Positions 50,557 through 58,570 of a stretch of DNA of 59,805 bases are shown here, piece by piece. The notes beneath the pieces are model-generated. The model made no database searches. It saw only the letters and a program-made list of their open reading frames with translations, and was not told the DNA's origin. Source of the stretch: Glutamicibacter sp. JC586 (GTDB lineage Bacteria; Actinomycetota; Actinomycetes; Actinomycetales; Micrococcaceae); the NCBI RefSeq assembly GCF_009805585.1, contig NZ_VHIN01000008.1, positions 1 through 59,805 of the forward strand. Direction: 5' to 3'. Every line of letters begins with the position of its first letter. Position 1 is the stretch's first letter. The position numbers were made by a program, and so were the translations under genes.

Positions 50557-52227
50557 ATGAACGACGCACAACCAATCACCATGCTCAACCCGGACTTCCC
50601 GTTCAGCTACGACACCTATCTGGAAAATCCGGCCGGGTTGGGCGCTATTGACCCAAAGCTTTACGGCACCGAGGTGGCCGTGATCGGCGCCGGGCTTTCC
50701 GGGTTGGTCACCGCCTACGAGCTGATGAAGCTGGGCCTGAAGCCGGTGGTGTATGAGGCCGATCAGATCGGCGGTCGCCTGCGTACCGCAAGTTTCGCGG
50801 CCGCACCGCAGATCACCTGCGATCTGGGTGGCATGCGCTTCCCGGTCTCCAGCAAAGCGCTGTACCACTACATTCACCTGCTGGACTTAGATACCTACGA
50901 CTTCCCTAACCCGCTGGCCGAACCTACCGACTCCACGGTGATCGAACTCAAAGGGCAGAAAATCTACGTGGAAGACCCGGCTGACCTGCCGGTCTTCTAC
51001 CAGGAAGTGGCCGACGCGTGGAAGCAGGCGCTGCGCGAGGACGCGCACTTTGAACAGATGCAGCAGGCCATCCGCGAGCGCGACACCGCGACGATCAAAA
51101 AGCTGTGGGACTCGATGCTTGAAGAGTTCGACGAGGAAAGCTTCTACGGCTTCATCGCCAACTCCAAGGCCTTTAAAGAGGCCGGATTTGAACACCGCGA
51201 GGCCTTTGGCCAGGTGGGCTTCGGCTCGGGCGGTTGGGACACTGACTTCCCGAACTCGATCCTAGAAATCCTGCGTGTGGTCTACACCGACGCCGACGAT
51301 TACCACCGCGGTATCACCGGGGGAGCAGCTAAGCTGCCCGAGGCCCTGTGGAACCATGCGCCCGAAAAGATGGCGCACTGGCCTGCGGGAACCTCACTGT
51401 CTTCGCTACACGGCGGTGCCCCGCGTGGCGCTGTCTCCAAGGTCTACCGCACTTCCACCCCCGGGTTTGACGGCGCGAACACCATCGAGGTGACTGAACG
51501 TTTTGGTCGCACCCAGGAATTTGGTGCGGTGGTCTCCACCGTGCAGTCCTGGTTGCTCTCCACCGGGATCGACACCGATGAGGAACTGTTCGCCCCGGAA
51601 CTGTGGACCGCGATCGAGCGCAGCCACTACATGCAGTCCTCCAAAACCTTCGTGATGGTCGACCGCCCATTTTGGAAGGATCGCGACCCGGTCACCGGCG
51701 AGCACCTGATGTCGATGACGCTCACCGACCGACTGAATCGCGCCACCTACCTGCTGGATAATGGTGAGGATCAGCCGGCGGTCATCCTGCTCTCCTACAC
51801 CTGGAATGACGATGCGCTGAAGTGGCTCTCGCTCTCGGCGCAGCGCCGCATGGAACTGATGCTGCATTCGTTGGAGAAGATCTACCCGGGCGTGGATATC
51901 CGCAGCCATATTGTGGGTCAGCCGATCACCGTGTCTTGGGAGTCCGATCCGAACTTCATGGGCGCGTTTAAGGCCAACCTGCCCGGCCACTACCGCTACC
52001 AGCAGCGCCTGTACACCCACTTCGATCAGCAGGACATGGCCGCCGAACACCGCGGCATTTTCCTGGCCGGCGACGATGTTTCGTGGACCGCTGGATGGGC
52101 CGAAGGCGCAGTGACCACCGGGTTGAACGCCCTGTGGGGCGTCGTGCAGCACCTGGGTGGAAGCGACGCGCAGGCCAATCCGGGCCCGGGTGCGTTCCTG
52201 GCCGAGTTCGGCCCGAAGGTGCTGTAG
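50557..52227 (+). CDS. flavin amino-acid oxidase, lysine 2-monooxygenase (DavB)-like
   Basis: A 556-aa flavoenzyme with the FAD loop GAGLSG at 44-49 and the family block LGGMRFPVSS. Length, the N-terminus MLNPDFPFSYD, the stretch HREAFGQVGFGSGGWDTDFPNS, and PGHYRYQQRLYTHFDQQDMAAEHRGIFLAGDDVSW closely resemble lysine 2-monooxygenase (DavB) as I recall it. DavB converts lysine to 5-aminopentanamide, which DavA then hydrolyses. A related tryptophan or other L-amino-acid oxidase/monooxygenase is an alternative. The amidase 5 kb upstream and the permease support the lysine reading. Confidence 0.75.
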   Translation: MNDAQPITMLNPDFPFSYDTYLENPAGLGAIDPKLYGTEVAVIGAGLSGLVTAYELMKLGLKPVVYEADQIGGRLRTASFAAAPQITCDLGGMRFPVSSKALYHYIHLLDLDTYDFPNPLAEPTDSTVIELKGQKIYVEDPADLPVFYQEVADAWKQALREDAHFEQMQQAIRERDTATIKKLWDSMLEEFDEESFYGFIANSKAFKEAGFEHREAFGQVGFGSGGWDTDFPNSILEILRVVYTDADDYHRGITGGAAKLPEALWNHAPEKMAHWPAGTSLSSLHGGAPRGAVSKVYRTSTPGFDGANTIEVTERFGRTQEFGAVVSTVQSWLLSTGIDTDEELFAPELWTAIERSHYMQSSKTFVMVDRPFWKDRDPVTGEHLMSMTLTDRLNRATYLLDNGEDQPAVILLSYTWNDDALKWLSLSAQRRMELMLHSLEKIYPGVDIRSHIVGQPITVSWESDPNFMGAFKANLPGHYRYQQRLYTHFDQQDMAAEHRGIFLAGDDVSWTAGWAEGAVTTGLNALWGVVQHLGGSDAQANPGPGAFLAEFGPKVL

Positions 52228-52248
52228 TTAGACGTTGGCGAACAAACC

Positions 52249-52280
52249 AAAATCCCGCACTGTGAATGTGCGGGATTTTT
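52249..52280 (+). terminator. terminator of the permease-DavB operon
   Basis: A perfect 12-bp stem (52249-52260 with 52268-52279; arm AAAATCCCGCAC), a 7-nt loop and a T5 tail. Confidence 0.9.
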
Positions 52281-52438
52281 GGGTTAAAGCACTGCGGTCG
52301 CGTTGGTTGTTATTACAAGGGCGAGGCGAAAGCCGGAAGATTTCAGAATAATTTGGTTTCGAGTGGTATTTTGCTCGAAAGTACTTTATTGTAAATAGGG
52401 TAATTGTCGATCGCGAATAATCCTGAAGGAGGGTGGCG

Positions 52439-52594
52439 GTGTTGAAGAAGAATGCTCAGCAAACTCTGAATGAGCAGCAAGCCACCAGCTTCCAGTATTT
52501 GTTTAGCGGTAAGCGCGAGACCCAGCATCAAAATGAGCTGGAACTCCGCAAACCGCGCACATATCGACTCTTACCCGCAGAAAGTAGCGGATAA
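52439..52594 (+). CDS. orphan 51-codon gene upstream of rtcB
   Basis: A 51-aa polar, Gln/Asn-rich frame. A strong Shine-Dalgarno AAGGAGGG (52426-52433) lies 5 nt before GTG 52439; TTG 52442 is an in-frame alternative. The peptide begins LKKNAQQTLNEQQATSFQY and ends in RTYRLLPAESSG. I recognise no family. The surrounding 52285-52438 is AT-rich and otherwise gene-free. It is followed by a terminator at 52682-52718. Confidence 0.6.
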   Translation: MLKKNAQQTLNEQQATSFQYLFSGKRETQHQNELELRKPRTYRLLPAESSG

Positions 52595-52681
52595 ATCACG
52601 CTTTGACCTCACCAGTTTCGAACTGAGACTGGATCTCAACCTTTGAAGGAAGGCTGGGGTGAAGAGGTGGGCGGAACCTTC
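52595..52681 (+). other. non-coding region between the orphan gene and its terminator
   Basis: An 87-nt stretch with short self-complementary arms (CAGTTTCGAACTG at 52614-52626 and others). No frame is convincing. It resembles a structured 3' UTR or a small RNA body, because it ends directly at a strong terminator. Confidence 0.35.
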
Positions 52682-52718
52682 GGGGGTCGATGAACTTGGT
52701 TCATTGGCTCCCTTTTTT
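52682..52718 (+). terminator. terminator upstream of rtcB
   Basis: A 14-bp stem (52682-52695 with 52699-52712, three G-T pairs), loop TTG, then TTTTTT (52713-52718). A very good intrinsic terminator. It isolates rtcB from the orphan gene. Confidence 0.9.
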
Positions 52719-52748
52719 ATTTTCCATTCAAATGCATTGCATGGGATT

Positions 52749-52805
52749 AATTGGCGCGCCAAATAACGGAATTGGACGCGAAATAACTCGAATATAAGTT
52801 TCGAG
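52749..52805 (+). promoter_or_regulatory. rtcB promoter with two direct repeats and a hairpin
   Basis: AATTGGCGCGCCAAATAAC (52749-52767) and AATTGGACGCGAAATAAC (52770-52787) are direct repeats with a 21-bp period; the first contains the palindrome TTGGCGCGCCAA. TTGGAC (52772-52777) and TATAAG (52793-52798), 15 nt apart, are a possible promoter. CTCGAA/TTCGAG (52787-52805) is an inverted repeat over the start point. Confidence 0.55.
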
Positions 52806-52818
52806 AGAGGGATAAATC

Positions 52819-54018
52819 ATGATTCGTTCAACAGCGTTCCCAGTAGCGCTGAGCGACAGCCGTGACCGCGTGAAGATGTGGGCCGCGGAGGAAGAAGTAG
52901 AAGTCGAAGCACTGGCCCAGCTGCGCCGGGTCGCGCAGCTGCCCTGGGTGCACGGCGTGCGAGTTATGCCCGATGTGCACGTGGGCAAGGGCGCAACGAT
53001 CGGCAGTGTGATCGCGATGAATCAGGCGGTCTCACCCTCGGCGGTCGGCGTGGATATTGGTTGTGGTGTGGCCGCGGTACGAACCAGCATTCGGGCGGAT
53101 CAGTTAGCCGATCTGGAGTTGCTGCGCGCCAATATTGAGGCGACGATACCGGTGGGCTTCAACGCGCACGATGAACTGCCAGATCTGCGCAGATTCGGCA
53201 TGGAGACTGGGGTGGACGCGCTCTTTGGGACCTTTGAGTCGCTGGACGAGAAGGTGCACGGCTTGCGCAACAAGGCGGTCGGGCAGTTGGGGACCTTAGG
53301 CGGTGGCAACCACTTCTTGGAATTGTGTTTGGACCAGGACGATCGGGTGTGGATCACCCTGCACTCCGGATCGCGCAACATCGGCAAGACCCTGGCCGAC
53401 CGGCACATCAACATCGCCAAGTCCTTGGGCCACAACCAGGGATTGGTTGATCGCGAACTGGCAGTGTTCATTGAGGGTACGCCACAGATGGATGCGTACA
53501 AGCATGATCTGTGGTGGGCACAGGAATATGCGGCGAAGTCTCGTGCGCTGATGCTCGCGCTATTCAAGGATGCGGTGGTGCGACACTTCGAGGGGCTCGA
53601 CGTTCTCTTTGATGCGCCGATCAACGTGCACCACAACTACGTGAACGAGGAAATGATCGACGGACAGCGACTGCTGGTCACACGTAAGGGCGCGATCCGC
53701 GCCGGGGCCGGCGACCTGGCGCTGATTCCAGGGTCCATGGGCACCGGCTCCTACATTGTGCGTGGGCGCGGGAACCCGGGATCGTACTTCTCGGCATCTC
53801 ATGGTGCGGGCAGGCGGATGAGTAGGACCGCGGCGAAGAAGAAGTACTCGGCGCAGGATCTCGCGGCGCAGACTATGGGTATCGAGTGTCGTAAGGACGC
53901 TGGCGTCGTGGATGAAATTCCCGCCGCGTACAAGGACATTCACCAGGTCATCGAAGCGCAGAAGGATCTGGTGGAGGTCGTCGGGCACCTGCGCACCATC
54001 CTGTGCGTCAAGGGGTAG
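52819..54018 (+). CDS. rtcB: RtcB-type RNA ligase (3'-phosphate RNA ligase)
   Basis: A 399-aa ligase that seals RNA 2',3'-cyclic or 3'-phosphate ends to 5'-hydroxyl ends using GTP and manganese. The metal-binding blocks are PDVHVGKGATIGSV and GVDIGCGV, then GTLGGGNHFLE and HSGSRNIGK. The nucleophile His328 stands in SHGAGRRMSR. Length is normal for bacterial RtcB. GAGAGAGGG precedes the ATG. No archease, RtcA or sigma-54 regulator is nearby, so its RNA target is unclear. Confidence 0.95.
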   Translation: MIRSTAFPVALSDSRDRVKMWAAEEEVEVEALAQLRRVAQLPWVHGVRVMPDVHVGKGATIGSVIAMNQAVSPSAVGVDIGCGVAAVRTSIRADQLADLELLRANIEATIPVGFNAHDELPDLRRFGMETGVDALFGTFESLDEKVHGLRNKAVGQLGTLGGGNHFLELCLDQDDRVWITLHSGSRNIGKTLADRHINIAKSLGHNQGLVDRELAVFIEGTPQMDAYKHDLWWAQEYAAKSRALMLALFKDAVVRHFEGLDVLFDAPINVHHNYVNEEMIDGQRLLVTRKGAIRAGAGDLALIPGSMGTGSYIVRGRGNPGSYFSASHGAGRRMSRTAAKKKYSAQDLAAQTMGIECRKDAGVVDEIPAAYKDIHQVIEAQKDLVEVVGHLRTILCVKG

Positions 54019-54032
54019 GTGTGGCGTTCAAC

Positions 54033-54080
54033 CTGATACTTTGCCGATAGTTCCTAGGAGAATGATCGGCAAGGTGTCAG
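54033..54080 (+). terminator. stem-loop between rtcB and the epimerase gene
   Basis: A 16-bp stem (54033-54048 with 54065-54080, two G-T pairs) and 16-nt loop, without a T-run. It overlaps the region just before the next ATG at 54090, so it may act as a terminator or a translation-blocking structure. Confidence 0.55.
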
Positions 54081-54089
54081 GCTTGAGCC

Positions 54090-55412
54090 ATGCCTATTAA
54101 CCACGAGTCAGTAATCAACGTGCCAATTGAGCAGGTGTTTGCCTGGCACGAGAATCCCGGGGCCATGCAGCGTCTGTTGCCACCATGGCAACCGGTGACG
54201 GCGGTTAGCGCAGCTAAATCGCTCAAGGACGGCAGAGCAGTGCTAGGTTTGCCGGCCTGGGTGCGCCTGCGTGCCGAACATCAGGCGCAGCATTACGTGC
54301 CGCAACGATTGTTTGTTGATGAACTGCGGCTACCTGCAGCCCTGAGCTGGAGACATGAACATCACTTTGAGCCGCTGGATTCGAATCGCACTCGGGTCAG
54401 TGACAGCGTAGAAACCAATCTGCCTGCCACGGCGGTCCAGCGTTTGCTTGAGTACCGCCATCGGCAGCTCGCTGAAGACCTCGCCGCCCATCAGGCTGCC
54501 ACGCAACGCGGGGTGAAGTCCCAAAAAATCGCAGTCACCGGGGCCAGCGGGCTGGTGGGAAAAGAACTGTGCGCCTTCCTTGAAGCCGGTGGGCATCAGG
54601 TGATCAGGCTAGTGCGTCGCAGTGCTTCCGGTGCCGGTGAACGGACCTGGAATCCGCAGGACCCCTCGCACGAGTCGCTGGCCGGATGCGACGCAGTGAT
54701 CCATCTGGCCGGGGCAAGTATCGCTGGCCGGTTCACCGAAAAGCATCGACGGAACATTGCACAAAGCCGGATCGAACCCACCCGGAAACTTGCGGTGGCT
54801 GCGGCTCGGGCAGGGGTGCGGGTATTTATCAGCGCCTCGGCCATCGGGATCTATGGGGCCCAGGCCGGGCCGAGCCTGCTGGATGAAGATGCTAGTGGAG
54901 GCGATGATTTCCTAGCCGAAGTAGTTCGTGATTGGGAAGCCGCCGCGCGCGAACCAGCATCGGGACAGATGCGACGAGTGCAGGTACGAACCGGGCTGGT
55001 GCAAAGCCCACGAGGCGGCACCTTGGGGCTGCTTAAACCGCTGTACCAAGCGGGGCTCGGCGGGAAGATCGGCAACGGCGAGCAGTGGCAATCCTGGATC
55101 GGGCTAGATGATCTGCTCGATATTTACTACCGCGCACTGTGGGATGAGAATCTTCAGGGGCCGGTTAATGCCGTGGCACCAACCCCGGTACGCAATCGCG
55201 AATATTCGGCGACGCTGGCTGCGGTGCTACACCGCCCCGAGATTCTTCCGGTGCCCGCCTTTGCTCCCGGGATCTTGCTGGGAAAGCAGGGAGCCGAGCT
55301 GTTGGCCTTGGCCAGTCAACGCGTAACGCCTAAAAAACTAACGGATCTAGGGCACAGGTTCCGTAGCGAAGAGCTAGCAGACGCGTTGGGTCATTGCTTG
55401 GGACGATCGTGA
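54090..55412 (+). CDS. TIGR01777-type epimerase with an SRPBCC N-terminal domain
   Basis: A 440-aa fusion. The N-terminal 145 residues are an SRPBCC-like domain (HESVINVPIEQVFAWHENPGAMQRLLPPW). The rest is a Rossmann SDR/epimerase: VTGASGLVGKELCAFL, then VIHLAGASIAGRF and SASAIGIYG. This is the TIGR01777/YfcH family. The NADP substrate is unknown. It is 71 nt downstream of rtcB, beyond a stem-loop; the Shine-Dalgarno is weak. Confidence 0.9.
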   Translation: MPINHESVINVPIEQVFAWHENPGAMQRLLPPWQPVTAVSAAKSLKDGRAVLGLPAWVRLRAEHQAQHYVPQRLFVDELRLPAALSWRHEHHFEPLDSNRTRVSDSVETNLPATAVQRLLEYRHRQLAEDLAAHQAATQRGVKSQKIAVTGASGLVGKELCAFLEAGGHQVIRLVRRSASGAGERTWNPQDPSHESLAGCDAVIHLAGASIAGRFTEKHRRNIAQSRIEPTRKLAVAAARAGVRVFISASAIGIYGAQAGPSLLDEDASGGDDFLAEVVRDWEAAAREPASGQMRRVQVRTGLVQSPRGGTLGLLKPLYQAGLGGKIGNGEQWQSWIGLDDLLDIYYRALWDENLQGPVNAVAPTPVRNREYSATLAAVLHRPEILPVPAFAPGILLGKQGAELLALASQRVTPKKLTDLGHRFRSEELADALGHCLGRS

Positions 55413-55499
55413 TCTAGCGCTACGGGCCGTTCATACCTTATGATCAGTGAGTCAGGAGTCACATTTTGTGGTTTCCGGCGCTCTCAAAAGGGGCGATAC

Positions 55500-55526
55500 C
55501 CGTTGCCAAGATGCAACTGGTAACGG
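55500..55526 (+). promoter_or_regulatory. inverted repeat upstream of the ThDP enzyme gene
   Basis: CCGTTGCCA (55500-55508) and TGGTAACGG (55518-55526), 9 bp with one G-T pair and a 9-nt loop. It could be an operator or a hairpin. Confidence 0.4.
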
Positions 55527-55576
55527 CAGACATATATGGAATTTTCTTCAGCACCATTCTTTGAAAAGAGTCCATA

Positions 55577-57229
55577 ATGTCTAGCGTTTCAGCTGCCATT
55601 GCCTATGCCCTTAAACCAGTAGCCCCACAGATTTTCGGACTGATGGGAAATGGTAACGCCCACTTCCTTGACGCCGCTGTTCGCACCGGCTTTGACTACA
55701 CCGCGGTACGCCACGAGTCGGCCGCCGTGGCAGCTGCCGATGCGTACTTCCGGATTTCCAACAAGCTGGCCATCGCCACCACCACCTACGGTGCGGGCTA
55801 TACCAATGCAGTGACCGCACTGGCCGAGGCCGCTGCCGCCGGTACCCCACTGCTCTTTGTCACCGGTGATGCGCCGAGCACGGGACTGCGCTCCTGGGAC
55901 GTGGATCAGGCCGCGATCGACGGTGGCGTTCGCGCACCACGGTATGTGGTGAGCCGGCAGAATCCGGGGCACACCGCGCTAGAAGCCGCCGCTCACGCAT
56001 TGCGCGAGTCGACCCCGGTAGTGCTGGCCATTCCCTATGACCTGGCTGCGGTTCAATGCGTTGAAGACTCGACGCCGGACTTCGCTGATTTTTCGAGCAC
56101 CCCGCCGGCGCCTCAGCTGAACTCCACACAGCTAAGGCAGATCGCCGAGCAGTTAGAAGCTTCGCAGCGGACCCATATTCTCTACGGTAAGGGAGCGATC
56201 GACGCCGCGCAGCAAATCACCAAACTGGCTCGCAAGCTTGATGCAACTACCTCGGGCACCCTATTGGCCCGAGACTTACTGGACTACGAATTTGATTTGG
56301 GCATCACCGGCGGATTCGCCACCGAGGTGAACGCGCAGATCATCGCGCAGGCCGATACCGTGCTAGTTTTGGGCGCCTCCCTGAACCAATTCACCATGCG
56401 CTTTGGCGCGTTGGTTAGCGATTCGGCGATGCTGATCCAGATTGATCTGGGCCCGGCCGCCACAAACCCGCGGGTGAACTACTTCGCAACCGCCGATGCA
56501 TCGCTGGCCGCAGAAGACCTGCTGGGCGCTGTGCAGCCAGCGGTAAGTAGCTGGTGCTCGTCGCTGGATCTGAGCCAGTTGCGTCACCGCCCGGCCGGCG
56601 ATGAGATCGCCGAAGATTCAGCGTTGGATCCGCGTCGGGTGGCTAGTGAGCTGGAAAAGATTCTGCCCAGCAAGCGTGTACTAGTCCAGGACGGTGGGCA
56701 CTTCATCGGTTGGGGCCCCATGTATTGGTCAACTACTGGCGCCCGTTCGTTGACCTGCGTGGGCACAGCGTTCCAGTCCATCGGGCTGGGGATTGCCTCG
56801 ATGATAGGTGCCGGCGCCGCGGCCGAAGGACGCACAGTTGTCCTGGCTGCCGGTGACGGTGGGTTCCTGATGGGGCAGGCCGATCTGGAGTCGATCATCC
56901 GTACCGTAGCCAGCGGGGTGATCGTTATTTACAACGACTCCGCCTACGGTGCCGAGGTACACCAATACGGCTCGATCGGCTTGCATGTTGACCCGATGCT
57001 GATTCCGACCGTCGATTTTGCCAGCATCGCCCGTTCAATGGGTGCCACCGGGGTGCGGGTAGAGACGCTCGCGGACTTCGAAGGTGTGAGCAATTGGGCA
57101 GCTCAGGGTGCGCAGGGGGTTTGCCTAGTTGACGCCCGCGTGTCCACGGGGGTTCGGGCCCCTTATATGGAAGAGATCTTGGCGGCTAACAAGTTGGCGG
57201 CCGCGACGCTGGCATTACAATCCGATTAA
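55577..57229 (+). CDS. thiamine-diphosphate-dependent enzyme of unknown reaction
   Basis: A 550-aa protein of the pyruvate-oxidase/acetolactate-synthase fold. The ThDP activation Glu lies in VRHESAAVAAADAY. The cofactor motif is GDGGFLMGQADLESIIRTVASGVIVIYNDSAYG, with GDG and the NDS pattern. The middle domain is weakly like FAD-binding ones. It is not a typical IlvB and no small regulatory subunit gene follows. I cannot name the substrate. The leaderless EEP-type gene follows after 41 nt. Confidence 0.8.
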   Translation: MSSVSAAIAYALKPVAPQIFGLMGNGNAHFLDAAVRTGFDYTAVRHESAAVAAADAYFRISNKLAIATTTYGAGYTNAVTALAEAAAAGTPLLFVTGDAPSTGLRSWDVDQAAIDGGVRAPRYVVSRQNPGHTALEAAAHALRESTPVVLAIPYDLAAVQCVEDSTPDFADFSSTPPAPQLNSTQLRQIAEQLEASQRTHILYGKGAIDAAQQITKLARKLDATTSGTLLARDLLDYEFDLGITGGFATEVNAQIIAQADTVLVLGASLNQFTMRFGALVSDSAMLIQIDLGPAATNPRVNYFATADASLAAEDLLGAVQPAVSSWCSSLDLSQLRHRPAGDEIAEDSALDPRRVASELEKILPSKRVLVQDGGHFIGWGPMYWSTTGARSLTCVGTAFQSIGLGIASMIGAGAAAEGRTVVLAAGDGGFLMGQADLESIIRTVASGVIVIYNDSAYGAEVHQYGSIGLHVDPMLIPTVDFASIARSMGATGVRVETLADFEGVSNWAAQGAQGVCLVDARVSTGVRAPYMEEILAANKLAAATLALQSD

Positions 57230-57258
57230 GGTGCTGGAAAAGTGGCTGGGGTACGGCG

Positions 57259-57264
57259 TAGGGT
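57259..57264 (+). promoter_or_regulatory. -10 box of the EEP-like gene, leaderless type
   Basis: TAGGGT (57259-57264) ends 6 nt before GTG 57271, without a Shine-Dalgarno. A leaderless transcript is likely. Confidence 0.4.
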
Positions 57265-57270
57265 TGATCC

Positions 57271-58347
57271 GTGCGAAAGATTCTAGTTGGAGCAGCAGGC
57301 CTGAGCCTCGGGGCGCTTTTTGTGTTCCCCGCAGTCGCCGCCTCGGCTGTACCAACTGGCCCGACGGATGTCGCCGGTATCCCAGCCCAAGCATTGTCAC
57401 AGACTTCCTTGCGCGTAGCCACCATCGAAGCAAACCTCACCGCTGATGCGCCGGGCAAGCTTAATGAAAACCTGATGGGGGCAAATAACCAGCAGGCGGG
57501 ACATGTCGCTGATAGCATCGCGCAGGCTAATGCGGACGTGGTTGTCCTTACTAATATGGATGCAGATCAGGTGGCCGTGGATACCTTCCGCGACCTGTAC
57601 CTGAATAACACCGAAGATGACCGTTCCGACGTGGACTACCAGTATTCCTATTTGGCTGTCGGATCCAAGGGCTTGCAAAGCGGTGCGGATCTGAATGCCG
57701 ACGGTGTTATTGGTGGAGCTCCAGATGCCTGGGGTCAAGGATCCTTTGAAGAGCAGGGTTCGGTAGTTGTGCTCTCTAAGTACCCGGTAGATGAAGAACA
57801 AGTCACCGCGGTATCCAAACTTAAATGGCAGGATGTTGCCAACAACCAGTTGCACCACACCAAGCTCGACGGTGTGTTGGCAGCTTCGATGCCTGTTATG
57901 AATACCGGCTTGTGGGACATTCCCATCGAGTACCGGAATCAGCGGGTACACGTGATAGCAACGCAGACCGAACCCGAAAATCAGAATCAGGACGTGGCCG
58001 CTGCTCGCCAGAGTGACGAGTTGAAGGTTATCGTCGACTATCTCGACGGTGAAGACTACGTGCATATCGACGAGGGACGTCAGGCAAAGGGTGTCAGGGA
58101 CGAGAAATTTGTCGTCGCTGGTGCACTAAATCTTCAGGCCTCCGGCGAGCCCCGCATCAATCACTTCCTTAAAGGACTGGGCCGCGAGGATGCACTGAAC
58201 GAGTCGGGAAGCTACCTGGTACCGGATACCTCATGGCAGATTGTTGGTCAGGGTCGCATTGAACAGAGCGAGCCCCCACTGGATGAAGTGCTTCCAGAAA
58301 TCGTCGAAGAACCCGGATCACTGATCTGGACCGACATTCAGTTCTAG
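57271..58347 (+). CDS. secreted endonuclease/exonuclease/phosphatase-fold protein, catalytic residues lost
   Basis: A 358-aa secreted protein. The signal peptide (MRKILVGAAGLSLGALFVF, cleavage near ASAVP) is followed by the fold of actinobacterial extracellular EEP enzymes: SLRVATIEANL, a TFRDLYLNN-type stretch, LVxSKYPVDEEQV, and the DVAAARQSDELK region. In family members known to me the catalytic stretches read like NEFD, GD-x-N-xDP and SHPTPP. Here they read TNMDAD, GALNLQA and TQTEPE. The fold is likely kept but the metal/phosphate chemistry lost. Confidence 0.7.
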   Translation: MRKILVGAAGLSLGALFVFPAVAASAVPTGPTDVAGIPAQALSQTSLRVATIEANLTADAPGKLNENLMGANNQQAGHVADSIAQANADVVVLTNMDADQVAVDTFRDLYLNNTEDDRSDVDYQYSYLAVGSKGLQSGADLNADGVIGGAPDAWGQGSFEEQGSVVVLSKYPVDEEQVTAVSKLKWQDVANNQLHHTKLDGVLAASMPVMNTGLWDIPIEYRNQRVHVIATQTEPENQNQDVAAARQSDELKVIVDYLDGEDYVHIDEGRQAKGVRDEKFVVAGALNLQASGEPRINHFLKGLGREDALNESGSYLVPDTSWQIVGQGRIEQSEPPLDEVLPEIVEEPGSLIWTDIQF

Positions 58348-58570
58348 GAACTAACGAAACGTTCGCGCAGGGCGATAACGTCCGTATTCTCGCGTCGCTC
58401 TGGTCGGTTGCCGGTCAGTTCTTCGCGCCGTAACCCTTACTGGCCTGAACGTTTCTGTAGATTAACTATCACAAGATAGTAATGCACCATCCACTGAAAA
58501 ACAGCGAACCCGAGCACTGCACGGCAGGCTCAAGGTAACTCTCAGGGTTTTGCGGAAAGCTGGAGGCATC
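58348..58570 (+). other. gene-free region before the EcsC-like gene
   Basis: A 223-nt stretch with an inverted repeat ACTATC-ACAA-GATAGT (58465-58480) and no convincing frame. GGAGG lies just before ATG 58571. Confidence 0.4.

Noticed and set aside
52595-52681. tRNA-like or Y-RNA-like element upstream of rtcB
   Set aside because: A T-loop-like TTCGAAC is present but the flanking stem does not pair correctly; no tRNA or Ro/Rsr gene found.
55577-57229. Annotation as acetolactate synthase (IlvB)
   Set aside because: No IlvN neighbour and the middle domain and substrate-site motifs do not match IlvB.
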